Shown: positions 11,119-21,436 of the stretch, one piece after another
How the letters are laid out: the number at the start of each line of letters is the position of its first letter
How positions within the stretch are numbered: position 1 is the first letter of the stretch
DNA from: Sacculina carcini
Taxonomy: Eukaryota > Arthropoda > Thecostraca > Sacculinidae
Assembly: GCA_916048095.2 (NCBI GenBank)
Contig: OU696575.1
Location: forward strand, 6,834,001-6,898,000
DNA length: 64,000 nucleotides
Direction of reading: 5' to 3'
Notes under the pieces: generated by a model
Told to the model about the DNA's origin: nothing
The model's database searches: none
What the model saw: only the letters and a program-made list of their open reading frames with translations
Position numbers and translations under genes: made by a program

Positions 11119-11412
11119 GCTTCATCCATGAAGCGCTGGAGGGTCTGGCCGGCGTTCCTCAAGCCGAATGACATGCGTGTGTATTCGTACAACCCGAAAG
11201 GTGTCGTGATGACTGTTTCGGCGAGACTTAATGGCTGCAAGGTCTTTAGGAGCCTCGACCTGGTGAAGGCGTACCACCAAATTCCAGTTGAACCAGCCGA
11301 CATCGCCAAAACAGCCATCACAACACCTTTCGGATTGTACGAATACACACATATGACATTCGGCTTGAGGAACGCCGGCCAGGCCTTTCAGCACTTCATG
11401 AATGAAGTTCTC
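11110..11412. repeat. Inverted repeat of Gypsy RT sequence
   Basis: The left arm (about 11110-11221) encodes on the minus strand the same reverse-transcriptase block that the right arm (about 11301-11412) encodes on the plus strand: [22 protein letters not shown]. The arms are clearly homologous but not identical, and are separated by about 80 bp that belongs to the plus-strand copy. It is a head-to-head junction of two related Gypsy fragments. Confidence 0.75.
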
Positions 11413-13587
11413 CGTGGCGTCGACGGTGTATTATGCTACTTGGACGGTTTCCTTTTCGCTTCCAGTTCTCACGAGCAGCACGAACATCTGTTGACGACTT
11501 TCTTGTCACGCCTTGAACAGTACGGCCTGGTTGCAAACGTTGACAAATGCGTCATCGGCGTACCATCTATTCGTTTTTTTGGGCCAACAAGTAACCGCCG
11601 ACGGTGCACACCCGCTGGAAGATAAAGTGAGCGCCATTCGAAGTTTCCCTAAACCTGCAACTCAATCACAAACCACTCATGCTTTGCTCACACACTGCGC
11701 CAAACGTTCCAGAGCACCGGTACAATGGAGCAACGACACCAGCCTGCATTTTGACAACATAAAGCAGGCACTGGCAAGAACCGTCATGTTTTAGCACCAG
11801 GTTCACAAAGCACCGCTCAGCACCCACGTAGACGCCTCTGATTCCGGCGTGGGAGCCCTACTACAGCAGCATGTACAAGACAACTGGAAGCCGCTCGGTT
11901 ATTTTTCCAAAACACTTTCAAACGCCAAGCAAAAGTACAGTACCTTCGGCAGAGAGCTCCTAGGTGTCTATTTGACCGTGCTCCATTTCAGGCACGCAGT
12001 AGAAGGGCGCAACGCCATCATCTTCACCGACCATCGCCCGTTGGTGCACGAGCTGTCGTCCAATTCTGAAAAATACGCACCTCGCGAGATGCGTCATTTG
12101 GACTTCATCGGCCAATTCATCTCCGATATTCGTCACGTACCGGGAGCGAATAACCAGGTGGCCGATGCACTATCGCGCACGACTGCGGCTATAGTTTCCC
12201 CATTGTCCGTCTTGAGGACTATGCTTCCTTGGCTACGCCTCAACAAGATGACGAGTCTCTTCGAACACTCCATGGTTCCTTACAACTCGAGGACGTGACC
12301 TTTGCAGGAACACGTCTTTTGTGCGACACGTCAACTGGTACACCACGACCGGTCCTGCCAACAGATTTGCGTCGTGCCTACACTGAAAACCTGCACGATC
12401 TGTCTCATCCCGGAGTGGAGGCGACAGTGAAGCTAGTGGCACAACGCTTTGTTTGGTCGAACATGGACTGTGATATACGTCGATGGACGCGCTGTTGATT
12501 GAGTTGCCAACGCTAAAAAATCACTCGCCACACAAAAAACGCAGTATTGTCGTTCAGTTCGCCAAGCGAGCGGTTCGGCCATGTCCACGTAGATATCGTG
12601 GGGCCACTTCCACCGTCGCAAGGGCAATCGTAATTGCTAACCTGCATCGACCGCTTCACACGCTGGCCGGAAGCCATTCCTCTGCCGGACATCCGTACAT
12701 CTACGATCGCGCGGGCATTCGTTCACCAGTGGGTGTCCCGTTTCGGTGTGCCAGACACGATTACCACGGACCGCGGCGCGCAGTTCGAATCGGCTCTCTG
12801 GTCCGAATTGAACAGAGTTATGGGTTACCGGCGCTTACGCACGACCAGCTAGCACCCGGCGAGCAACGGTATGGTGGAAAGATTTCTTCGACATCTGAAA
12901 TCTAGCCTACGCGCGTCGCAGACTTCATGGATGGACGCATTGCCTATGGCACTGCTCGGCATCCGATCGACGCACAAGACCGATCTGCAAGCGTGCACGG
13001 CAGAGCTCGTGTACGGCACCACACTGCGTCTGCCCGGCGAGCTAATCAGCGATACACGCCTCAGCTCCGGCGATCCGGCATCGTTCGCAGCCGTTTTACG
13101 CAACAACATGCGCAAATTGCGACCAGCTCTGGCGAGACCCGCCAGTGCACAGTCCTTTGTGCCCAAGGTCCTGCAAACAGCCACTCACGTTTTTGTCAGA
13201 CGCGACAGCCACCGCTTTCCGCTTGATTGTCCATACGACGGACCATACGCCGTTGTCCAGCAGTCGGATAAACACGTGGTGGTCTCCCGCCATGGACGAA
13301 AGGAAGCTATCTCCATCGACCGCTGCAAGCCGGCTTTCGTGGATGACAGCTCGCCATCGACACACGACGACCGCGAATCTCCAGTCGCGGCCGAGGATCC
13401 AATGGAGGAGCAGCCGACGACGGAGCTGGTGATCCGCAATCCAGCTCGTCAAGCCGTGAGTCCCAATCCACTCGACACACACTCTCAAGAAGCACACAAT
13501 AGTTTGCCTCCCACACACTCCACACATCGCGTACCACAGCCACAGCCACTGTGTAATCTGCACTGCGTATACGTAGTGGACGAATAA
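11222..13587 (+). pseudogene. Gypsy-3 pol (CsRn1-like), RT to integrase, 5'-truncated
   Basis: The plus-strand frames read in order as follows. RT palm: [15 protein letters not shown], then [10 protein letters not shown], with the active site reading YLDGF near 11440 instead of YLDD. RNase H: VDASDSGVGALLQQ, then [10 protein letters not shown] and [10 protein letters not shown] (about 11830-12190). Integrase zinc domain: LSHPGVEATVKLVAQRFVW. Core: [23 protein letters not shown], and MVERFLRHLKSSL. C-terminus: [12 protein letters not shown], then [12 protein letters not shown], ending at 13587. Several frameshifts separate these. It is closely related to the intact element at 36154-42277. Confidence 0.85.
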
Positions 13588-13639
13588 TTCGCGTATCTTC
13601 TCGGTATCGACATGTATCTTTTGTCATCGACACGTCTAT

Positions 13640-13650
13640 GAAGGGGGCAC
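13640..13650 (+). other. Gypsy-3 polypurine tract
   Basis: GAAGGGGGCAC directly precedes the LTR start TGTAGGCGCC at 13651. It is the counterpart of the purine run before the 3' LTR of the element at 41305. Confidence 0.65.
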
Positions 13651-14446
13651 TGTAGGCGCCATATCACATCTTTTCTCTATAATATTATTGTGAACTTGAT
13701 TGTGTCGATTGTTTATAATTTAATCATAATGTCACTTAAAAATTAGTCATATTGTTTCGCGTGTAGATTCGTGTGATTGACACATGTGATATTTGTCGCG
13801 TATCGTCGTATTAGATTACGTGTGTGTGTGCTGCATTGGTCGTATTGTATATTGTTTATTTTCATTGTAATTGTATATGGTCGCTGCCGCACATTATGTG
13901 TATATGAGCGTTGTCTGGTGCAGCATGTTCTCGACAAAAGCACAATTTGCGCAACGCTCAAGTAGACCCACTCAGCGCAGATTTATGCCAGTATCGGACA
14001 ACTTCCGGTGAGCGTGCTTATTGTCCGATACTCACATAAATCCAAAACACACCTATGCACGAGCATTGCGCTGTTGGAGACCGTGCATCGCCTATCGCGC
14101 CTCGATTTCTGACTTGTTTTCGATCGCCTGACTTCTGACTTGTGTTCGCTCGACTCGATTGTTCTGCCTCGTCGTTACTGTGCTAGTGCTTACTGTGCTG
14201 CGTGTCCGTGGGAATATAGCGGCCGATAAAACTATTCGCATCGTTTTGCACGACATAATTAAGCGTCCTTTTAAGGACGGACTGTAAAGCGAATTCCACG
14301 CACCGTTGCCTCTTTAATGGCAAATTGTATTGGCAATTTTTGCAAGCACCAGTCTTTACAAAGACTACGCGAATTCGGACGCAATTTGCTGGGGCTCTAT
14401 TATCGCTGACGAACGCGCGTTGTTGGCGTACCCATGGCCACCAGCA
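13651..14446 (+). repeat. Gypsy-3 3' LTR with structured palindromes
   Basis: A 796-bp segment from TGTAGGCGCC to the end CCATGGCCACCAGCA, matching the start (TGTAGGCACC) and end (CCATGGCTACCAACA) of the 973-bp LTRs at 36154 and 41305. It has a 12-bp perfect stem at 13990-14001 with 14021-14032, with CTTCCGG in the loop. Three more small palindromes lie at 14264-14279, 14306-14323 and 14351-14366. After 14446 LINE-a sequence resumes. The matching 5' LTR is missing. Confidence 0.8.
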
Positions 14447-15120
14447 ATATAAAGGCTGCGAAGGGCGAATCTACGTTTGCGTACAGTCTGAGCAATATGG
14501 TAAGAAAAACTAAGATTGAATATAAATGTGACACCAAGATTTCGTGTGTGGAAAAAAGTTTTGAGTTGGCATGATTGGGTGTCCAAAGAAGGTGGTTGGA
14601 ATAATATAGTTTGTGTTTTGGAGGGATTTACTGATAAAGAGCATGAAGCAGCCCAAGAGAAAATGGAATTAAGTATGAGAGGAAGGTCATTTTGTCGAGA
14701 TAGAGGAAGGTGGATTTGGATGTCGTCAGCGAAAATGTGGTACTGCAAAGACAGGGAGCGAAACATGGAGCAGAGAGAGAAAGCATGTAAATATTGAAAA
14801 GGATAGGACCGAGGAGAGAGCCTTGAGGGACACCAGATGAGAGTGGTTTCGAAAGAGACTCTCCGGAATTCAACAGCACAGAGAATGTGCGGTCAGACAG
14901 ATATGATTCAAGAAGAGCAAGAACAGAATCAGAAAAGCCTAGTCCGTTGAGAGCATTGAAAAGAATACGATGATCCATCAAGTCAAACGCCGATGAGAAG
15001 TCAATGAGAGTCAATATGACAGGAGTTTTCGTGAAAAATTGTTGCAGAATATCGTTTTTCACTCTTAACAGCGGAGATTCAGTGGATCTATTAGCAATAA
15101 ATCCCGAAACAATGAAAGCA
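14447..15120 (-). pseudogene. LINE-a reverse transcriptase, middle part
   Basis: Minus-strand frames show VSGFIANRSTESPLL, TLIDFSSAFDLMDH (first catalytic Asp block) and SSGVPQGSLLGPILFNIY. After a frameshift come the FADDIQIHL catalytic block, LSVNPSKTQTILF and LGVTF. These are the central reverse-transcriptase motifs of a CR1-type LINE and align in order with LINE-c. The segment ends at 14447 against Gypsy-3 and at about 15120 against the LTR remnant. Confidence 0.8.
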
Positions 15121-15522
15121 AAGAAAACACCATTGTGGCGTACACATCTGTATAGTTTTGTGTTTACTTGTGATTTTGTTTTTCTTGCAATTCTAATTTT
15201 CATTATTCGATGAGAAGTGCATATTTAATAACTTTGCGTCACCGTTTTTGCGTTGATCAATTATGTGATTTTGCGTCATTCATGTTTCGATGCTTTGTGC
15301 CTAGTGACTAGCGTTTGTCCGGTGCTATATTTAGTTGCTAAATTTAGGCTATCTGAGAATGCTGGCATTTGCACACGCACTTAGCAACAGCGTTTGCAAG
15401 CACAGAGCGGAGTCACACCGTATATTTGCTATGCGCGTCGGTTCGAGAATGTTCTAGAACCACGCGATTATACGTCATGTGTGCACGTATAAAAGGGCAC
15501 CTGTGTTTCGTATCAGTGGCAG

Positions 15523-15810
15523 ATACGCTGAACATTCTGTCAACAGTCTGGCAGAGCTACTCACTGTGTCTCGGTAGTTTGGTGTATTCTGTCACTCGGG
15601 TATTACACAACACTAGAGTGAAGTGGTTATTCTTCTGCTCGCTCATTCGTTGTTCGCCCGCTAAAGGCGGATATGCTGAACATTTCGAGTCTGGCAGAGC
15701 TACTCTCTGTGTCTCGGTAGTTTGGTGTGTTCTGCCACTCGGGTCTCGCACAACGCTAGAGTGAAGTGGGTGTTCCTACTGTTCGCTCATTCGTTGTTCG
15801 CCCGCTAAGG
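15523..15810. repeat. Tandem duplication of about 145 bp inside the LTR remnant
   Basis: A unit containing CTGGCAGAGCTACTC, GTGTCTCGGTAGTTTGGTGT and TCATTCGTTGTTCGCCCGCT occurs twice (about 15523-15670 and 15671-15810) with scattered differences. It lies just downstream of the TATAAAAG box, so it would duplicate the R/U5 part of the LTR. Confidence 0.75.
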
Positions 15811-16380
15811 CTAATATCACTAGCATTGCTTTATATATTAGCCCGTGGCCCTTTTCAGAGAGTGACTACACCTCTGTCTGGGATTGTCGCCCATTTCTGC
15901 ATTTTGTAGTTGCACGTTTGCACGTTATTATAACTGTGTGCACCGTGCTTACGCAACATTGTTGCACGCTGCGCGTATTTACACTGTGGCCCACTGCGCC
16001 TATTTTTACTTGTGAGTATAGCTGCGCATATTGATTGATTGTATTACCTGTATATTGCACTTGTATGTTATGTATTGTACATGATTGTATGATGTATTGT
16101 TATGTGTTGCTATGTACTGTTATTGCATATTAAATATAACTGAAACTACAGCATCTGTGTTGCTTTTGGCGAGGTTAGCCAGTAGCGCAACCTTCAGATA
16201 TCAAACACAGCACCACACTATCGAGGACCGACTCCGTCCGGCGCGTACGCAATCGCTCTTCCGATACCGCTGGACGTTACAATATCAGAATCAACCGTCT
16301 GCGCAGCAAGGGGTCAACACAATCAAGATTAACTCGACTCCTTGCTGGCTACAGTCCCTACTGCCACTTCTTGTTTCGCC

Positions 16381-16620
16381 ACCGGACTGCGCAGCACGAG
16401 GACGACTTGATTGTATCAAATCTACTTGGCCTCGTGCTGCGGTGCAGTATGGCGCGCCGGTTTTCTACGCCGGCGTAAGCAACACCGACTCATCGATAGT
16501 CTCTGCAACTGCATTTTTATTTCGCTACCGGACTACGCAGCACGAGGACGGCTTGATTGTGTGAAACCTACTTGGCCTCGAGCTGCAGTGCAGTACAGCG
16601 CGCCGGTTTTTACACCGATG
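16381..16620. repeat. Duplicated segment, about 95 bp, spaced by about 150 bp
   Basis: A block with ACGCAGCACGAGGACG, CTACTTGGCCTCG and GCGCGCCGGTTTT is found at about 16381-16475 and again at about 16528-16620. It is part of the LTR-element leader or gag region. No protein family recognised. Confidence 0.65.
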
Positions 16621-16894
16621 TATTCGCCGACTGATCGACAACACCGCTCCGCTTCTGGTGGGGGAGCTCTGTGGTGCGCCACGTGCAACAGCGTCACGCA
16701 CCACTTCGGGGAACCTGCCAAAAGCACACGCGCAGTATCCTCTGCCCTGGCGACATTGTGCATGTGATTGGAGGAAGCACTCGTCCTCTGCATCTGCAAG
16801 CGCGGTGCAACTGTGTAAATGCGTGTGCCAGTCTCGTATGTCATATGTGCAATACACAGTCAGTCCAGGACACTCGTCCTGTGTGTTAGTGTAG

Positions 16895-17234
16895 CTTCGT
16901 GGCGAGCCAAACGCCAGACCATGAAGGAAAGAGACATTAACGAGGTGGGAGTAAAAACTAGCAAAAAGGTGAATGCTAGAGGAGATTTTCTTGAAACAAA
17001 TCGGACTGAGCGGACAGGAGGAAGGTTGAGTCTTTCGTAAGAACCGAATAGTATCGATAAGTGATATTTGAGCAAAAGAATTGAAAGGAGAAATGGAAAG
17101 ATAAATGCGCGAGGGAAAGGAGCCAGAAGGTTTGACAATAAAGCTGAGTAGGGAATCGATCTTGGATGAAAGGGAATCAGAGAATGACGAGGCTGACAAG
17201 AGGGGGGGGGGGGTAAAATGGATTTGCCAAATTT
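16895..17234 (-). pseudogene. LINE-a, region upstream of RT
   Basis: The minus-strand frame (within 16525-17250) reads SSFSDSLSSKIDSLLSF, then ISSSIHLFASFYSHLVNVSFLHG, which matches the segment just before reverse transcriptase in LINE-c (HVLTHLVNTHFLHGNF). This is the most 5' surviving part of LINE-a. It is truncated at about 17234, where hAT-1B sequence resumes after a run of G at 17202-17211. Confidence 0.7.
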
Positions 17235-17796
17235 TAAACCATAGTGTCATTTCATTTTAAGAAATGCTCACGAACCGGATGGTGTCGTGATATGTTTGGG
17301 TATGTGAGCTCACTATACCAGGTACTGCACTGTAGCACTTGACAGTTTGCATTTACTAGGACAGGAAGTAGCACGTGAGTTGCAGGGCGTGAGATAGCGC
17401 CACTTTCCCGCGTTTAAGCTCAAGCGACGAAACAGTGCCCCCTTATAAGACTGTGATGACAGGTTGTTTACGTAAGGACGGGAGTATTCACACATGCAGT
17501 GTGATTACATTTTGATGAATATGCTCCTTTTGGCGATGTTAGCCAAATGATGTTAAGCCACTTTTGGTGGTTTGTTGTAAATAGGGTACCAGATCGGAGA
17601 GAGGGTAGAAAAATAGTAACAAATTGGAAAGAGGATAGAAAAAGGGGACTGGTGTATTTTCTTCCTACAGAACTACAAAAGAAATTGACCTCTTTTGAGG
17701 GATATTTTTATGCAGGTTCGGTTATTTTTATGTTAATTTTTCTCGAAAATAAATTTACTTTTTTCTGATTATTAGGTTACATTTTTGACAGCTCTA

Positions 17797-18083
17797 CTGA
17801 TAACTGTGAAAGAATCCACATTTCTGCAGGGAAAAGCGAACGGAAACCGTGAAAACTCATCAACCACAATGAGGATGTACGAATTGCCATAAAAAGAACG
17901 AGGCAGTGGACCTTTAAAATCGATGGAGATACGTTCAAAAGGAGAAGTGGATTTTATGAGGCTGCACTCTGTTGGTTTGTAAAAACATGGTTTGAGTTTT
18001 GTACATACCTGACACTGTGACACTACAGTACGCACTTCATCGACAGCAAATGGAAGATTTTTCGAACATACGAAGTGTAGCAT
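17797..18083 (-). pseudogene. Gypsy-1 integrase, zinc domain and start of core
   Basis: The minus-strand frame reads a partial zinc-binding region with CQVCTKLKPCF, then SPFERISIDFKGPLPRS (first catalytic Asp in IDFKGP) and YILIVVDEFSRFPFAFP. It breaks off at 17797, exactly at the hAT-1B target duplication. The core continues at 6628-7290 in the same frame when hAT-1B is removed. Confidence 0.85.
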
Positions 18084-18600
18084 ACGTGTAGCACACCTGG
18101 ATGAATCAGATAGTTGTGCACTTTCTTCAGGTCAACACCAGCACATGTGAAGAAGCAGTGCGAGCGAAAGAGAGTATCAGCAGCGACATTTTCTTTCCCT
18201 GGACGGCAGCAGATATCAAATGTATACGACGTCTATTCCAGTCGCTACCGTAGGATCTTGTCATTATTCGCCTTTCCTTTCGCTTTTGTATCGAACATAT
18301 ATGATACAGGTCTTTAGTCTGTAATGATGGTGAAATGGCGGCAGGCAAGGAAATATCTCCAACGACGGACGGATTCAATGATCGCATAAACTTTTTTTCA
18401 ACAATGTGATGTCCCAGTTCGGAGCGACTTAGCGAGCGTGAAATGAATGAAACAGGTTTGCTCTTTTGTAACAGTGTAGCAGCAATTGTCTTCTCTGATG
18501 CATCAGTTACAATTACAAATGGTTCACAATCATCAATGGCCATCAGAACTGCATTCGAAATGTCATTTTTAGAGCATTGATAGTGTCAATGACAAGTGCA
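18084..18600 (-). pseudogene. Gypsy-1 RNase H region
   Basis: The minus-strand frame 18127-18543 contains DCEPFVIVTDASEKTIAATL and KPVSFISRSLSRSELGHH, the N-terminal half of a Ty3/Gypsy RNase H. The rest is frameshifted and poorly readable up to the integrase. It probably connects to the RT thumb at 18602-18898. Confidence 0.75.
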
Positions 18601-18601
18601 T

Positions 18602-19630
18602 TCAAAGGGAATTCAACATCAATGAGTGCGTGAATTTTAGACGAGTAGTTTGGAATCCACTTGTTGTTGTTGTTGTTGACATATACAATAGTTGGCGAAG
18701 AAACCGACCATTCTCTTGAGTGATTTCAGGTTGTGGCACTGGCAAATCTATTAGTCCTTGCAGTCTCGCCGAGTCCGGTCGCAGCGAACCATTCTGCACA
18801 AGATATCCCAGAACGTGTATGGACTTTTGAGACAGCTTGCATTTGGACTTGCTGATGACTAGATTATGCTTCTTAGCAGCTTCCATGAAGCGAGACAAGT
18901 TTAGATCATGCTCCTCTTGTGTCGTCCCACATCCAATTATATCATCAATATATGAAAATGTACATTCAAGACGATTGGACTTGATGAAAGTTGAAATGGT
19001 TCGCTGGAATTATGCCACGGCATTAGTAACCCCTTGCGGAATACGCTTGAATTGGTACAGGTTGTCTCCGGCTTAGAAGGCAGTTTATGGCCGGGCAGAG
19101 TCCACAATTTATACTTGGTCGTACGCATGTTTGAGGTCAATTACACTATAAGTATTATATTTAGCGATTTCATTCACGATGTCGTCTATACGTGGCAACG
19201 GAAAATCGTCCCATAGGGTGTACTTGTATATAGTTTGAGAAAAGTCGATAACAAGTCTGCGTTTTCGCCCATTTGGCACCACAACTACTTGTGCTCTCCA
19301 AGGATAATGACTGGGTTCGATCACGTTATCATTCAGCATGCGTTCACATTCAGCATCTATGAACGCCTTGTCTGCATTGAAGAATCTTTGCGAATTTACA
19401 GCAATAGGAGAGCAGTCGGGAGAGAGATACTGGAACAGTTGCACAGGTGCAAACTTTGCCGGAGCTGCAGCACAGATATTAAATGGAGGTTGGCTGCCAC
19501 CAAAGTTCAGCGACACTTTTTCATGCATTTGCAGATACGGTTGGCCTAGTTCGATATCATGAAATCGTACTATCACGATATAATTTTTATGAAAAAGAAA
19601 TGACACGCGGGCAACAACTATAGACAATAG
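18602..19630 (-). pseudogene. Gypsy-1 reverse transcriptase (minus strand)
   Basis: On the minus strand, 19109-19627 encodes the RT start: AFIDAECERMLNDNVIEPSH, RRLVIDFSQTIYKYTL, DDFPLPRIDDIV and YSVIDLKHAYDQV. After a frameshift the palm continues through 18937-19140 with an intact YIDD catalytic motif near 18940-18952. Then comes the thumb (FMEAAKKHNLVISKSKCKL, then VLGYLVQNGSLRPD) at 18602-18898. A (TTG)n microsatellite at 18661-18678 disrupts the thumb. The element is truncated at 19630 by Gypsy-5; protease and gag are not in the window. Confidence 0.85.
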
Positions 19631-20228
19631 TGTCGAATAATGAAAACTCCAACGGTATATGGCGTTAGTTTCAACGGGTGAATGAACTTGAATTTGACCG
19701 ACGAATGTGAACTTGTTTTGGTGTAACCCAGTTCAATTCGTGTGATATAAGTGGAACGGCGGGTGTGTGCGTTAGTGCGATATTTCGATTTTTTAATGTG
19801 AGTATGTTATGTAAACATCTGTATTAGAATTCGTATTGTGTTTGTGGTTGATATCGTACCAATTGCACCTCTCATCGTATTGCATCTGTGATAGCAATAT
19901 GGCAGTGCATAATTGCGTTACACAGCTTAGTACGTACACCCGATCTATACGCTGGAACGTGTGGGTTTATCTCACGCTACTGTACTGTACTGGGTGTGGG
20001 GTTCAATTGATATTGTGCGTGTAAGTGTATCGCTTAATTGTTGTTTATTTCGTTATTGGTGTCGTTTTCCAGGGAGATACATTCGTGACTTTTAATATAC
20101 ATTTCCAGGAATGTCACTTTTGATCAAGTTTTCCATTGAGTCAATAAGTTCGTCACAAGCATCCAACGTGTCTGTCTCTCTCATGTGTAAATCAGCCGGG
20201 TATGGATGAGTCAAGACAGGCGACGACA
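19631..20228 (+). repeat. Gypsy-5 5' LTR and leader
   Basis: It starts TGTCGAATAATG, as does 24959. The whole stretch to 20228 is repeated at 24959-25572. The true LTR end is uncertain. A TTGGTGTCGTTTTCC-like primer-binding segment near 20055 suggests the LTR ends about there and the rest is leader. Alternatively CGACA at 20224-20228 mirrors the TGTCG start. Because the leader is duplicated downstream too, divergence cannot decide between them. Confidence 0.65.
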
Positions 20229-21436
20229 TGTCTACATGTATCGCACTGATGCAACTACATCAGAAGAGCGTACATGACGTCAACCATTCACGACAAAAAC
20301 CGCGGAAGATAAACCGCCCAACGATTCAACGAAATGTCAGGGAAGCCGAATGGGCTGCATTCACTAGAAAATGGCAGTTGTTTAAGGATTGGACGGATCT
20401 AATCGGAGGTCAAGTCAACGCCCAGCTGCTAGTCTGCTGTGAGGCCGAACTAGAGTCGGCTTTGTTCAGAGAGGACCCGGACATTTCCAGTAGGACGGAG
20501 AAAGATGTGTTACAGGCTATCGAGCGACTGACGGTGGTGAGAGCATCACTGAGTGTGAGACGATCAGCGCTACTGTAGATGACTGAAGATCCGGGAGAGA
20601 GCGTGCGGCACTTCGTCGCCAGACTGAAATGCGCCGCAAATGTATGCGAATGGAGGAAATATAACGTTTGCAGGGCTCGCGGATGCTCCAGCTCTATCGC
20701 CTGCGATTATACAGAATATATTGTAAAACTCATTCTTCTCAACAGGTTATCAAATTACGACATAAGAAAAGAGATCATAGGTACCGCGGACATCGACAAC
20801 AAGACACTGAATGACACACTCGCTCTGGTGGATAGCCGGGAGACTGCGTGTAGAGCTATGTAGGGCATCAGCGTGGGTGTCGCCGCCAGCTCCTACAAGA
20901 AATCAACGCGCCGGAGATTTGACCCTCGTCCAGGCTCGACCGTTAGTGAAGGCACAAAAGACCAGGCAATGATGCGGTGTCGCTGCGGCCGCCTCACGCC
21001 TAAATTTTGCGTTGTTAGAGGCAAACTCAAGCACTTTGACACATGTCTGGATTGTTGGAAGAAATCTCGCGCAACTGGATCCAAGAGATCACAAAACAGA
21101 AACCATCATGCAGTGGCGACATTTCATCATGTAGCAGGTTCCGGTGAGGGAAGCGCGTGCCCACTGGACGTCCTACCACACCCGACACTGAGACTGAACG
21201 TGGCAGTGGATGGAGAGTCGTACAAGGCTATGAGTTACAGACCGCCACCAATGCACCCTGTGAAGATTGACGTTGTGGCCGACTCAGGAGCGCAAATATT
21301 TCTGATGGGGGCACTGTTACTCAAGACAATGGGGTTGGAGAAGCATCACTTGATGATGACAACAAAATGCGTTATAGCAGCCGACAACAAGAAGATAAAT
21401 GTGATCGGCGAAGTTATTCTCAGACGGTCACGATAA
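20228..21436 (+). pseudogene. Gypsy-5 gag to protease, with two in-frame TAG codons
   Basis: One frame from ATG 20228 to TAA 21436 is interrupted only by TAG at 20576-20578 and at 20861-20863. It encodes a gag with TEDPGESVRHFVARLKCAAN and DYTEYIVKLILLNRLSNYDI, then a Cys-rich segment (CRCGRL, then CLDCW). A protease follows with DVVADSGAQIFLMG near 21270, where the usual Asp-Thr-Gly reads Asp-Ser-Gly. Role: particle protein plus processing protease. Both breaks being TAG is noted under findings. Confidence 0.7.

Larger units (their letters stand above)
15121..16894 (+). mobile_element. LTR-element remnant inserted in LINE-a
   Basis: The sequence between the two LINE-a pieces is unlike LINE or hAT. 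It starts near TGTGGCGTACAC (15134), has a TATAAAAG box (about 15489), and reaches ACTACA (about 16148). A TTGGCGAGGTTAGCC-like primer-binding segment follows at about 16170. This suggests a 5' LTR plus leader and a little gag. No clear protein domain is readable in 16200-16890. Ends and orientation are inferred. Two internal duplications are listed separately. Confidence 0.45.
7291..17796. mobile_element. hAT-1B, hAT-type transposon swollen by nested insertions
   Basis: The left end is TAGGGCTGTCAAAAGTAAA (7291) and the right end is ATTTTTGACAGCTCTA (to 17796). The flanking CTGATAAC octamer is perfect (7283-7290 and 17797-17804), diagnostic of hAT-type integration. Its own sequence survives at 7291-7703 and about 17235-17796, closely matching hAT-1A 1358-1765 and about 1766-2416. 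Everything between is later insertion. Removing 7291-17804 (10,514 bp) brings the integrase frames of 6628-7290 and 17805-18083 into register. No transposase frame is visible. Confidence 0.8.

Noticed and set aside
11109..11348. The minus-strand RT-like frame as a complete second element
   Set aside because: Only about 110 bp at its start match RT; the rest reads the antisense of the plus-strand copy.
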